Assembly (NCBI RefSeq): GCF_019428685.1
Contig: NZ_CP080096.1
Span: forward strand, 682,001 to 746,000
Direction: 5' to 3'
DNA: 64,000 nt
Origin: Paraburkholderia edwinii
GTDB lineage: Bacteria; Pseudomonadota; Gammaproteobacteria; Burkholderiales; Burkholderiaceae
A program made the position numbers and the translations under genes. Shown one piece after another: positions 36,502-44,930 of this stretch (positions within the stretch are counted from its first letter, which is position 1; each line of letters starts with the position of its first letter). The notes beneath the pieces are model-generated. The model was given only the letters and a program-made list of their open reading frames with translations. It made no database searches and was not told the origin of the DNA.

Positions 36502-38961
36502 TCAATCCCACTGATACCGCATCCCGACCCAGAACCCGCGCGGCGCGCCGAGCCCAAGAAACTGCTCGTTCGTGACGTCGTCGGGCGAGAATGTATGGTT
36601 TGGCCCGTTGAAGAAGTTCTGGCCGAGCACCGCGAACGTCGCATAGCGCTTGTTCAGCAGATTCTGGATCGAACCGAATACCTGGAAGTGCTTCGTGACG
36701 TTGTACGTCGTATCGAGGTTGATGAGGAAGTACCCAGCGAGCGTGCCGTTTATATCCTGATTGTCCTCGTCGCCGCGCGCGAAGATATTGCTGCGGTAGA
36801 CGAGGTTCGTGCCGATGTTCCATTGCGGCAGCGCCTGATAGTCGAGCCGCAATTTCACCGTGTTTGCCGGAATACCGGGAATACGGTCGCCTGAGTGCAC
36901 GGTGATATTGCCGTCAGCGTCGGCGCTTGAGTTGCTCGCACTGTTTTCGGTCCACGTCGAGCGGTAGGTCGCGTTCACATAGCTATAGCTCGCCGCAACG
37001 CCGAGCGGCCCCCACTGCGTGCGCCCTGCCAGTTCGAAGCCTTGCCGGCGCGTCTTGCCGACGTTCTGGAAAAAGCCGAGCGTGCTCGACGCGCCGTTGC
37101 TGCTGATGAACTGGATATCGTCGTCGAGCGTCGTGCTGAATGCGGCTGCACTCCATTGTGTATGGCTGCCGATCCGCCCGCGCGCGCCGACCTCGAATGT
37201 CTTCGATATCACGGGTTTCAGCGACGGGTCCGCGATGAAATCGTTCGGCAGCGAGCACGGCGCGGCCGGATCCGCACACGCGAGTTCGATCGACGTCGGC
37301 GTGCGCATCCCTTCGTTATACGTAAAGTACGCGGTGAACGACGAGGTCGGGTTCCAGTTGATGCCGACCGCAGGGTTGAAGCGCGAGAACGTGTGATTGC
37401 CGTCGAGCAGCGGCTGAATGCCGCTTTCGTCGCCGATTTTGGCCCGCGCCCAGTTATAACGGCCCGCAACCGTCATCGACCATTCGTCGGTGAACGAGAA
37501 CGTATCGGTAAAGTAAATGCCGTAGTTTTCGTTGCGCGTTTTCGCGTCGGTCTGCTGCACGAAGGGACCGTCGGCGATCGTCGCGCGCGTGTCGGTGAAG
37601 AACGCGTTCTGCTGCGATTGCGTGAAGTGCGTGTTCGCCAGGTCGGCGGCCGCGCCCACGGTGAACTGGTTGTTCTTGCCGAAGAGCTTTTGCAGGAACG
37701 TCGCCTGGAGGCTCGCGCCGTAGCTGTCGGTCACGATCACCGACTGCGCGTTCGTTGCCGGCGGTTCGTCGTCGTCGTCCGGATCGAAGTCGTCGTTCAC
37801 GTTGCTGCTTGTGTTCACGTTGCGGTAGTGCCGGTAGTACGCATTGCCGGTGATTTCGATGTCGGGCGTGAAATAGTGCGAACCGTTGATGGTCAGATAG
37901 CCGAGCTGGTTTTCGTTCGTGTCCGGAAACGTGTAAGCCTGAGACCAGTTGCTGAGAAACGATCGCGGAATGGTCTGCGAGCCGTTCAATGTGTTGTCGG
38001 CGCCGCCCATCGAAACCGAAATCGTCGTCGACGAATCCATGTAGCGCAGCTTGCCGAACGCTTGGCGCAAGCGGCTTGAGTTGTGATCGGCCCAGCCGTC
38101 GTCGTTCGTGATGTTGGCGGTGAAGTAGTAATCGAGGGGCGAATCGCCGATCACGCCGCCTTGCTGGATCTGCGCGAGCTTGCGGCCCCACGAACCGCCC
38201 TGGATCTCGGCTTCGCCGCCCGGATTCGAGCGGCCGTTTTTCGTCGTGATCGCAATTGCGCCGCCCAGTGTGTTCAAACCGAAGGTCGGGTTCGAGCCCG
38301 GAATGACCTGCACGGTCTCGATGGCGGCCTGCGGAATCAGATCCCAGTTCACGACGTCGCCGAACGGCTCGTTCACACGGACACCATCGAGAAACACCGA
38401 TAGCCCCTGCGGCGTGCCGAGCACCGGCGACGCGGTGAAGCCGCGATAGTTGACGTCGGCCTGCCACGGATTGCCCTGCGCATCGTTGAGGTCGACGCTT
38501 TGCAGGTTGTTCGCGAAGTAGTCGGTCAGCGTATGCGAGTTCTGCTGGACGATCTGGCTGCCGCGGATCGTCTGGACGTTGGCCGGCACGAGTTGAATCG
38601 GCGTGCCGATGCCGACCAGCGGTGTCGTGCCGATGACGAGAATATTCGGGAGTACGGTTTCCTGGTCGGACGACGCCGGAGCGTTTTGCGCCGTCTGCTG
38701 TGGCGTGTTCCCCGCGGCATTGTCCGAAGGAGCCGCCTCTGTTTGCGCGTCGGGCGCTCCCTCTGCTTGCCCCAACATTTGGCCCTGTGTTTGACCTTGC
38801 GCTTGCCCACTAGCCGCCGCGTCGGCCGTGCCCACTGAACTTTCCGTCTGTGCCCACGAAGCCGCCGCCATGGCGGCCAGCACGGCGGCAACGGAAAGCC
38901 GCAGCGCAACTCGGGGTTTTAACGCCTGCACGCACCGCTTTTTGCGTGGCATCGTTCTCAT
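36502..38961 (-). CDS. TonB-dependent outer-membrane receptor
   Basis: 819 residues from ATG 38961, which has GGAG 9 bp upstream; an in-frame ATG at 38976 is also possible. The signal peptide ends at AASWAQ. A 60-residue Gln/Ala-rich linker precedes the TonB box region (ETVLPNILVIG). The plug domain has LNDAQGNPWQADVNYRGF and GLSVFLDGVRVNEPFGDVVNWDLIP. The 22-strand barrel ends in MRYQWD. A surface-loop-like Asp-rich stretch (NDDFDPDDDDEPP) is notable. Beside PQQ and C1 genes it may import a metal chelate, possibly a lanthanophore, but iron siderophores are equally possible. Confidence 0.88.
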   Translation of the reverse strand: MRTMPRKKRCVQALKPRVALRLSVAAVLAAMAAASWAQTESSVGTADAAASGQAQGQTQGQMLGQAEGAPDAQTEAAPSDNAAGNTPQQTAQNAPASSDQETVLPNILVIGTTPLVGIGTPIQLVPANVQTIRGSQIVQQNSHTLTDYFANNLQSVDLNDAQGNPWQADVNYRGFTASPVLGTPQGLSVFLDGVRVNEPFGDVVNWDLIPQAAIETVQVIPGSNPTFGLNTLGGAIAITTKNGRSNPGGEAEIQGGSWGRKLAQIQQGGVIGDSPLDYYFTANITNDDGWADHNSSRLRQAFGKLRYMDSSTTISVSMGGADNTLNGSQTIPRSFLSNWSQAYTFPDTNENQLGYLTINGSHYFTPDIEITGNAYYRHYRNVNTSSNVNDDFDPDDDDEPPATNAQSVIVTDSYGASLQATFLQKLFGKNNQFTVGAAADLANTHFTQSQQNAFFTDTRATIADGPFVQQTDAKTRNENYGIYFTDTFSFTDEWSMTVAGRYNWARAKIGDESGIQPLLDGNHTFSRFNPAVGINWNPTSSFTAYFTYNEGMRTPTSIELACADPAAPCSLPNDFIADPSLKPVISKTFEVGARGRIGSHTQWSAAAFSTTLDDDIQFISSNGASSTLGFFQNVGKTRRQGFELAGRTQWGPLGVAASYSYVNATYRSTWTENSASNSSADADGNITVHSGDRIPGIPANTVKLRLDYQALPQWNIGTNLVYRSNIFARGDEDNQDINGTLAGYFLINLDTTYNVTKHFQVFGSIQNLLNKRYATFAVLGQNFFNGPNHTFSPDDVTNEQFLGLGAPRGFWVGMRYQWD

Positions 38962-39091
38962 CGTCAGCGTCTCCATATGCTTTTTCTTGTATGCAGGCGA
39001 TAGAAACCGGTTGTGCCCGCATCGATATGCATCGGTGCATGCACCGTGCTTCGCATGCTTCAAGCGTCGCACAGGCGTGCGCAAATGCACC

Positions 39092-39130
39092 CGGGAGGAT
39101 TTCCCGAAACTTTCAGGAACCCTTCCTGAA
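39092..39130 (+). promoter_or_regulatory. Divergent promoter region with two palindromes (TonB receptor / histidine kinase)
   Basis: The first palindrome is CGGGA-GGATT-TCCCG at 39092-39106, the second copy of the element at 35146. The second is TTCAGGAA-CCC-TTCCTGAA at 39112-39130, with perfect 8-bp arms, six bp further on. The histidine-kinase gene starts 72 bp downstream and the TonB receptor gene is divergent. The close pair suggests control by the adjacent two-component system or another dimeric activator. Confidence 0.5.
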
Positions 39131-39201
39131 CGTCAGGATTCCGATGCGCGGGCCACCCGTTCGATGAGTAGAATGCGTTTCTGAACCCACCCGACACAGC
39201 G

Positions 39202-40311
39202 ATGCATCCCGTGAAAATGGTTCGCTCAGACGTGTCAAGGTCGTCCTCGTTCCGCTCCGCTACGTGGCGCGATTTCGCCTGCGTGCTCGTGCTGACGCTC
39301 GTTACTGCGGTGCTGTGCTCGATGTTCGACGTCAGCGAGCTCGCCTATCGCTGGACGCGCAGCGCCGAGCGTTTCCAGCTCGACGAATTGCCGGTTACGG
39401 TTTCCGTGCTGGCGGCGGGCCTCACGTGGTTCGCGTGGCGCCGCTACCGCGAATCGCAGCGGGAATTGAAGCATCGGAAGATGCTCGAAGAACAGGCCGA
39501 GCGGCTGCTCGCCGAGAACCGGCGGCTCGGAAGCCAGGCGATCGAGGCGCAGGAAACGGAGCGCCGGCATCTCGCGCGCGAGTTGCACGACGAACTCGGT
39601 CAGTATCTGAACGCGATCACGCTCGATGCGGCGCGCATCCGCGATTTATCCGCGGCGCGTGAGCCGGAAATTCACCATGCGTCGCTAGCGGTGATGCAGA
39701 GCGCGAACTTCGTCTATCGGCAGATCGGCGGGATGATTCGCAGGCTGCGCCCGATCGGCCTCGACGAGCTCGGTTTGCTCAGTGCGCTCGAGCATTGCGT
39801 CGACGGCTGGCGCGAGCGCTTGCCGCATGCGTCGTTCGCGCTGGCGGCCGATGGCGATTTCACGGGCCTCGCTGATGCGTTGAATATCACCCTCTACCGG
39901 CTCGTCCAGGAAGCTTTGACAAACGTGTCGAAGTTCGCGCGCGAATCGCGCGTGGAGATTTACCTGGTCCGCACGCCGGCCGACGGTGAGCGGCACGGCG
40001 AGATCGTCGTGACGATTGCCGACAATGGCCCGGGTATCGATTTGCAGCAGCCGCGCGCGGGGCTGGGGTTGGTCGGCATGCGTGAGCGCGTCGAATCGCT
40101 CGGCGGCGAGTTTCATATCGCGAGCCAACCCGGAGACGGGTTTATGTTGTGTGCGCGTCTACCGATTCAGGCGGGCGCGTCTGAACCGAACGGCGCGCCG
40201 CGTAGCCGCGATCAGAGCGCCGATCCTAATGGCGACCCTAATGGGGCTCCAAGCGCCGACCCAAGCGATGAACCCACCGCGCCGCCCGGCGCCGTCAGGT
40301 CGGAGAACTGA
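39202..40311 (+). CDS. Two-component sensor histidine kinase, NarX/LuxR-system type
   Basis: 369 residues. Two membrane helices at about residues 25-42 and 62-80 flank a short periplasmic loop of about 20 residues. A coiled coil leads to the HisKA_3 phosphorylation site in ERRHLARELHDELGQYL. The ATPase domain shows LVQEALTNVSKFA, DNGPGI and GLGLVGMRERVE. The tail after residue 325 is a low-complexity Asp/Pro/Asn/Ala stretch. The last 100 bp overlap, tail to tail, the response-regulator gene on the other strand. The tiny sensor loop suggests detection within the membrane or through partner proteins. Confidence 0.87.
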   Translation: MHPVKMVRSDVSRSSSFRSATWRDFACVLVLTLVTAVLCSMFDVSELAYRWTRSAERFQLDELPVTVSVLAAGLTWFAWRRYRESQRELKHRKMLEEQAERLLAENRRLGSQAIEAQETERRHLARELHDELGQYLNAITLDAARIRDLSAAREPEIHHASLAVMQSANFVYRQIGGMIRRLRPIGLDELGLLSALEHCVDGWRERLPHASFALAADGDFTGLADALNITLYRLVQEALTNVSKFARESRVEIYLVRTPADGERHGEIVVTIADNGPGIDLQQPRAGLGLVGMRERVESLGGEFHIASQPGDGFMLCARLPIQAGASEPNGAPRSRDQSADPNGDPNGAPSADPSDEPTAPPGAVRSEN

Positions 40312-40943
40312 AGTCCAAGCCGGCTTGCCATCTGCGCGAGCTGCACGCCATTGTTCGCACCGAACTTCTGACGAATCGCCGATTGATGGTTCGCCACGGT
40401 CTTCTGGCTGAGCCCGAGCCGCTCTGCGATCACCGGCAGCGTAAAGCCTTGCACGAGCAGCCGCAGCACCTCGAATTCGCGCGCCGAAAGCTGGCGTCCC
40501 GGCGGCCCTTCGTTGAACATCGTGCGCATCGCGAGCGTTTGCGACACGTCGGTGCTCAGATAACGCACGCGGCGCGCGACCGCGCGCACCGCTTCGACGA
40601 GCACATCCGGTGCGCTCGCCTTAGTCACATAGCCGCTCGCGCCGGCGTCGAGTGCGCGGCGCACAAAGAGGCTTTCTTCGTGCACGCTGAAAATCAGCAC
40701 GCGTGCATCGGGCGTGCGCGCGAGCATGCGGCGCATCGCTTCGATGCCGCTCGCGCCGGGCAGCGCGAGATCCATCACCACCACATCCGGTTGCAGTGCG
40801 CAGAAGCGCTGATACGCCTGGGCCGCATCGCCCGCTTCGCCGGCAACGCGTACGTCGGGGCTCAATTCGAGCAGACGTCGATAGCCTTCACGCACGACGG
40901 CGTGATCGTCGACGAGCAACACGGAGATATCGGTGGTGGTCAT
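40212..40943 (-). CDS. LuxR/NarL-type response regulator
   Basis: 243 residues. The receiver domain has DDHAVVREGY, phospho-acceptor Asp in VVVMDLALPG near residue 57, and switch Lys in YVTKASAPD. The LuxR helix-turn-helix is LSAREFEVLRLLVQGFTLPVIAERLGLSQKTVANH. The C-terminus carries an unusual Gly/Ser/Leu/Ala repeat tail (GSSLGSALGAPLG). It is the last gene of the pqqBCDE operon (its start overlaps the pqqE stop by 4 bp) and forms the pair of the convergent kinase. AgmR/ErbR-type relatives control PQQ-dependent alcohol oxidation, a plausible role here. Confidence 0.87.
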   Translation of the reverse strand: MTTTDISVLLVDDHAVVREGYRRLLELSPDVRVAGEAGDAAQAYQRFCALQPDVVVMDLALPGASGIEAMRRMLARTPDARVLIFSVHEESLFVRRALDAGASGYVTKASAPDVLVEAVRAVARRVRYLSTDVSQTLAMRTMFNEGPPGRQLSAREFEVLRLLVQGFTLPVIAERLGLSQKTVANHQSAIRQKFGANNGVQLAQMASRLGLQFSDLTAPGGAVGSSLGSALGAPLGSPLGSAL

Positions 40944-42187
40944 CTGCGCGCTCCCTGATCGTTGCTTTTATGGGTTGCGGTTGCGGTTGCGGCCGTGGGC
41001 GGCTGCGACGTTGAAGGCTCGCCACTGAGCCGTCGCGAATTCGCGTCATTGCGGAAAACAACCGGCTGCTCATCAGGCGCAAGCGCGGCGCCGCGCTGCG
41101 CCGCCTCGCGCACCACCCGCACGACCGATTCGTGATGCGGGGACTTGTCGCATACAGGGTCCGCATTTGCCGCGTCATGCGTGAGCAGATACGCCTGGCA
41201 GCGGCAGCCGCCGAGGTCGCGCGTTTTCTCTTCGCAACTGCGGCACGGCTCCTTCATCCAGTCGAAGCCGCGAAAGCGGTTGAACGCGTCGCTCTCGTAC
41301 CAGACGTCCGCCATCGACATCTCGCGCACATTCGGGAACGTGAGCCCCGGCAGCGAGCGCGCCGAATGACATGGCAGCGCGGCGCCGTCCGGCGCGACGC
41401 CGAGAAACACCGAACCCCAGCCGTTCATGCAGCGCTTCGGCCGTGTTTCATAGTAGTCAGGCACGACAAAGAAGATCTTGCAGCGGTTGCCGATTTCCTT
41501 GCGGTACCGCTCGACGACCGCTTCCGCTTCCTGCAGTTGCTCAGCCGTCGGCATCAGCTGTGCGCGATTCGTATGCGCCCAGCCGTAATACTGCGTATTC
41601 GCGAGTTCGAGATATTCGGCGCCCATCGCAAGCGCCATATCGATGATCTTGTCGACGTGCGGCAGGTTGTAGCGGTGCAGCACGCAGTTGAGCACCATCG
41701 GAAAGCCATGCGCCTTGATCGAGCGTGCGACGCGGTTTTTCAGGTCGAACGTGCGCGTGCTGCTGAGAAAGTCGTTGAGTTCCTGCGTCGAGTCCTGAAA
41801 CGACAGCTGGATATGGTCGAGGCCGTTTTCCTTCAATACGCCGAGACGCTTGTCGGTCAGACCGACGCCGGACGTGATCAGGTTCGTGTAGTAACCGAGC
41901 TTGCGTGCTTCGGCGACGAGTTCTTCGAGGTCGTCGCGCATCAGCGGCTCGCCGCCCGAAAAACCGAGCTGCGCGGCGCCGAGCGCGCGCGCTTCGCGCA
42001 GCACGCGCAGCCATTCCTCCGTAGTGAGCTCGTTCTGCTGCGCGGTGTAATTCACCGGGTTGTAGCAGAACGCGCAGTGCAGCGGGCAGCGGTACGTCAA
42101 CTCCGCGAGCAGCCACAGCGGCGGCGCAATGCCGGACCGCGCGGTGTGCTCGGGCGCATGCTGCGCCGCAACCGAAAGATCAGTCAT
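40940..42187 (-). CDS. pqqE: PqqA peptide cyclase (radical SAM)
   Basis: 415 residues. The radical-SAM cluster motif is CPLHCAFCYNP near residue 34; the GGEPLMRDDL segment binds SAM. The C-terminal SPASM domain carries cysteines in GAALPCHSA, EPCRSCEEKTRDLGGCRCQ and DPVCDKSP for auxiliary Fe-S clusters. PqqE joins the Glu and Tyr side chains of PqqA, the first step of PQQ synthesis, with PqqD as chaperone. The start overlaps pqqD by 4 bp. The C-terminus is extended by a Thr/Ala-rich tail. Confidence 0.96.
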   Translation of the reverse strand: MTDLSVAAQHAPEHTARSGIAPPLWLLAELTYRCPLHCAFCYNPVNYTAQQNELTTEEWLRVLREARALGAAQLGFSGGEPLMRDDLEELVAEARKLGYYTNLITSGVGLTDKRLGVLKENGLDHIQLSFQDSTQELNDFLSSTRTFDLKNRVARSIKAHGFPMVLNCVLHRYNLPHVDKIIDMALAMGAEYLELANTQYYGWAHTNRAQLMPTAEQLQEAEAVVERYRKEIGNRCKIFFVVPDYYETRPKRCMNGWGSVFLGVAPDGAALPCHSARSLPGLTFPNVREMSMADVWYESDAFNRFRGFDWMKEPCRSCEEKTRDLGGCRCQAYLLTHDAANADPVCDKSPHHESVVRVVREAAQRGAALAPDEQPVVFRNDANSRRLSGEPSTSQPPTAATATATHKSNDQGARR

Positions 42188-42501
42188 GCTGAGTGCTCCA
42201 GCCAGCCGCGCGCGAAGGCATGGGCGATAAACGCCTCCACTTCGGGCGCGATGCCGGTCGCGTTAAAGCTGCGTTCAAGGTCGCCGACGATCGCCGCGAC
42301 GTCGTGTGCGCCGTCGCAGCGCTTGAGAATTTCCGCGGCGCTCTGGTTCAGTTTCACCATACCTTCTGGATAGAGCAATACGTGCGCATCCTGGGCCGGC
42401 TCCCACTGCATGCGAAACAGCTTGTTCAGTTTGGGCCGCGCGGCCGTATCGAGCGGTGCGCCGGAATTCGAAGCGGAGTTTGGATCGTTCGTTTCGCTCA
42501 T
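42184..42501 (-). CDS. pqqD: PqqD peptide chaperone
   Basis: 105 residues; the core [38 protein letters not shown] matches PqqD, which binds the PqqA precursor and presents it to PqqE. ATG 42501 overlaps the pqqC stop; a longer frame to 42540 lies inside pqqC and is rejected. The N-terminus has about 30 low-complexity residues. Placed in the normal pqqC-D-E order. Confidence 0.93.
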   Translation of the reverse strand: MSETNDPNSASNSGAPLDTAARPKLNKLFRMQWEPAQDAHVLLYPEGMVKLNQSAAEILKRCDGAHDVAAIVGDLERSFNATGIAPEVEAFIAHAFARGWLEHSA

Positions 42502-43247
42502 GTCGGAAAGGCCTTTTCGATTGCGTCCAGCATGGTCCACAGAATGTCGAGCTTGAATTGCAGAATCTCGAGCGCGCGCTCCTGCTGCTCGCGCGTGCGG
42601 AAATAGTCGAGTGTGACGGCGAGCCCATGTTCGACATCACGCTGCGCCAGCGAAATGCGCGAACGGAAGTAATTGAGGCCCGGCGATTCGATCCACGGGT
42701 AATGCGTCGGCCACGTCGACAGACGGTCTTTATGGATCTGCGGCGCGAAAATCTCGGTGAGCGACGAACACACCGCTTCCTGCCACGGCGCGCGGCGCGC
42801 GAAGTTCACGTACGCGTCGACCGCGAAGCGCACGCCCGGCACCACATGTTTGAGCGACCACAATTCATCGCGCGACAGACCGACAGCGTCGCCTAAACGG
42901 GCCCAGGTTTCGATGCCGCCTTCGTCGTCGCCATAGCCGTCATGATCGAGAATGCGCAACACCCAGCGGCGGCGCGTTTCGCGGTCCGGGCAGTTCGACA
43001 GAATCGCCGCGTCCTTGAGCGGAATATTGATCTGGTAGTAGAAGCGGTTCGCCACCCAGCCGCGAATCTGCTCGCGCGAGCAACCGCCGCTATTCATCTT
43101 CACGTTGAACGGATGATGGATGTGATACGCGCGGCCTTTCGCGCGCAACTGTGCTTCGAACTCCTCGCGGCTCCATGCGGCGCCGGCATCGGGTGCCAGT
43201 GATGTTGCGGGTGGTTCGGGTGCGCGTGTCGCGCTCGTACTGTTCAT
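42498..43247 (-). CDS. pqqC: Pyrroloquinoline-quinone synthase
   Basis: 249 residues. PqqC performs the last ring-closing eight-electron oxidation of PQQ synthesis. The family segments [43 protein letters not shown] and the [16 protein letters not shown] region with active-site His and Tyr are present. ATG 43247 follows AAGGAA and is chosen over a long upstream frame reaching 43568 that has no family similarity. It is 71 bp after pqqB and overlaps pqqD. Confidence 0.96.
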   Translation of the reverse strand: MNSTSATRAPEPPATSLAPDAGAAWSREEFEAQLRAKGRAYHIHHPFNVKMNSGGCSREQIRGWVANRFYYQINIPLKDAAILSNCPDRETRRRWVLRILDHDGYGDDEGGIETWARLGDAVGLSRDELWSLKHVVPGVRFAVDAYVNFARRAPWQEAVCSSLTEIFAPQIHKDRLSTWPTHYPWIESPGLNYFRSRISLAQRDVEHGLAVTLDYFRTREQQERALEILQFKLDILWTMLDAIEKAFPT

Positions 43248-43318
43248 CGAAGCGTTCCTTTGTGTCGTGTTCGACGGCGCTTGCGCCGTCTCGTCTATCA
43301 AAGTCACCGGTTCAAAAA

Positions 43319-44239
43319 TCAAAGTTCGAACGTCATGCCGTCGCGGGCCACTTCGATGCCGTGCTGCGTCAGCGTGCGGCGCTCGGGTCCGTTGTCGACC
43401 AGAATTGGGTTCGTGTTGTTGATATGGATCAGCACCTTGCGCGCGCCGGGGCGATCGAGCCCGTCGAGCACATCGATCATGCCGCCCGGACCGGATTGCG
43501 CGAGATGACCCATATCGGCCGCGGTTTTCTTCGACAGACCCAGGCGGATCATCTCGTCGTCGGTCCACATCGTGCCGTCCACGAGCAGGAGGTCCGCGCG
43601 GCGCATCGCATCGCGTATGTGCGGTTCGAGCGCGCCGAGACCCGGCGCATAGAACGCGCGCTTACCGGAATCGGTGGCCGTGAGCAGCAGGCCGATGTTG
43701 TCGCCGCGCTCCGGCGCGTTGCGATGCGGCGAGTAGGGCGGCGCTTTGCTCGACAGCGGCAGCGCTTCAATGCGCACGCCGGGCAGAGCGGGAATTTCGA
43801 GCGGCGCGTCGTCGAGCGCGATCGTATGCCGTGTGACGCCGCAGTAGTGCGACAAAATCTGTGTGACCGGAAAGCCAGTCGACAGGTCCTGCCACACGGC
43901 ATCCGTTGCATAGATCGGCAGCCGCGCGCTGTTTTCGCGCAGCATCAGCAGACCCGTGACGTGATCGATCTGCGCATCCATCAGCAGCACCGCGGCGATG
44001 CCGGTATCGCGCGCCTGACGCGCAGGCTGCAGTTCAGGGTTCGCCGCGAGTTGGGCGAGGATGTCGGGCGATGCATTGATCAACAGCCACGACACGCCAT
44101 CGACGCTGACGGCCAGCGACGACTGCGTGCGCGGCTCTGCCGCGATCGTGCCATTGCGTACGCCGCTGCAATTGCCGCAATTGCAATTCCATTGCGGAAA
44201 ACCACCACCCGCCGATGAACCGAGAACCCTGATTTTCAT
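43319..44239 (-). CDS. pqqB: PQQ biosynthesis protein B, metallo-beta-lactamase fold
   Basis: 306 residues beginning [19 protein letters not shown], the characteristic PqqB N-terminus with the CNCNC cysteine cluster. [20 protein letters not shown] replaces the HxHxDH metal motif of ordinary beta-lactamases, as usual in PqqB. PqqB is an iron-dependent hydroxylase acting on the Glu-Tyr intermediate. ATG 44239 follows GGAAAGCGGA. No pqqA lies directly before it; the precursor gene is found instead at 55833-55907. Confidence 0.95.
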   Translation of the reverse strand: MKIRVLGSSAGGGFPQWNCNCGNCSGVRNGTIAAEPRTQSSLAVSVDGVSWLLINASPDILAQLAANPELQPARQARDTGIAAVLLMDAQIDHVTGLLMLRENSARLPIYATDAVWQDLSTGFPVTQILSHYCGVTRHTIALDDAPLEIPALPGVRIEALPLSSKAPPYSPHRNAPERGDNIGLLLTATDSGKRAFYAPGLGALEPHIRDAMRRADLLLVDGTMWTDDEMIRLGLSKKTAADMGHLAQSGPGGMIDVLDGLDRPGARKVLIHINNTNPILVDNGPERRTLTQHGIEVARDGMTFEL

Positions 44240-44291
44240 TCCGCTTTCCGCCGTTCGTTGTGTCTTCAACCAGCTGCAAACGTCATACCTA

Positions 44292-44861
44292 TCAAGGTAG
44301 CATTCTCCGCATCAGTCCGTCTTTGTCGACTAGCTGATGCTTGAGTGCACCCGCGATATGCAACACGATTAGCGCGATCAGAATCCACGCGCTGATCTCA
44401 TGAATCGTGAACCAGAAGTGGCGCAGCCCTTTGTCGTCCCAACCCCACTTCGGCAGCAAAATGCCCCAGAAACGGGTGCCGTATGTGTTGAACGACGAGC
44501 CGAGATAGCCGGTCACCGGCATCACCACCATTGCGACGTATAAAAGACCCTGCGTTGCGCGCGCGGCGGCGCGTTGCCACGCTCGCATCGGCGGCAGCGG
44601 CGGCCTGCCGTAGACCGTACGGACCACGATGCGTAACAGCACAAGCAGGAAAATCGTCAAGCCAAGCGACTTGTGAAAGTTGATCAGCGATGCCTTGAAG
44701 GGCAGACCGCGCGGCAAGCCGACCATATAAAGCCCGATCGCGATCATGGCGATGATGGCAATGCCGATCAGCCAGTGCAGCGCGATGAGCGGCCGCGAGT
44801 AGCGTGGTTCGCTTGCGGCGCGGTCCGTGCGTGTCGCCTCGCTCGTATGCGTTGCGTTCAT
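44292..44861 (-). CDS. Cytochrome b561-type membrane protein
   Basis: 189 residues with four membrane helices. Haem ligand histidines are expected in LIALHWLIGIAI (helix 1), INFHKSLGLTIF (helix 2), WFTIHEISAWIL and IVLHIAGALKHQL (helices 3 and 4). ATG 44861 has GGGAG 6 bp upstream. Bacterial b561 proteins move electrons between quinol or superoxide and periplasmic or membrane partners. It stands 69 bp after fhcC and 52 bp before pqqB, in one apparent transcript, so it might link a PQQ enzyme or cytochrome c to the quinone pool. No direct evidence for its partner. Confidence 0.88.
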   Translation of the reverse strand: MNATHTSEATRTDRAASEPRYSRPLIALHWLIGIAIIAMIAIGLYMVGLPRGLPFKASLINFHKSLGLTIFLLVLLRIVVRTVYGRPPLPPMRAWQRAAARATQGLLYVAMVVMPVTGYLGSSFNTYGTRFWGILLPKWGWDDKGLRHFWFTIHEISAWILIALIVLHIAGALKHQLVDKDGLMRRMLP

Positions 44862-44930
44862 TTTTGCTCCCAGCGGTATAGCTTTGTTCTTGACTACTTG
44901 GGCACACTGCAGGGCGCCTGGGTTCATTCC

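Noticed and set aside
43248..43568. 107-residue N-terminal extension of PqqC
   Set aside because: It lies inside pqqB and the intergenic gap, is low-complexity and absent from PqqC; ATG 43247 has a ribosome site.
44240..44291. Expected pqqA position directly before pqqB
   Set aside because: All three frames were read; none gives a peptide with Glu-x-x-x-Tyr. The gene was found instead at 55833-55907.
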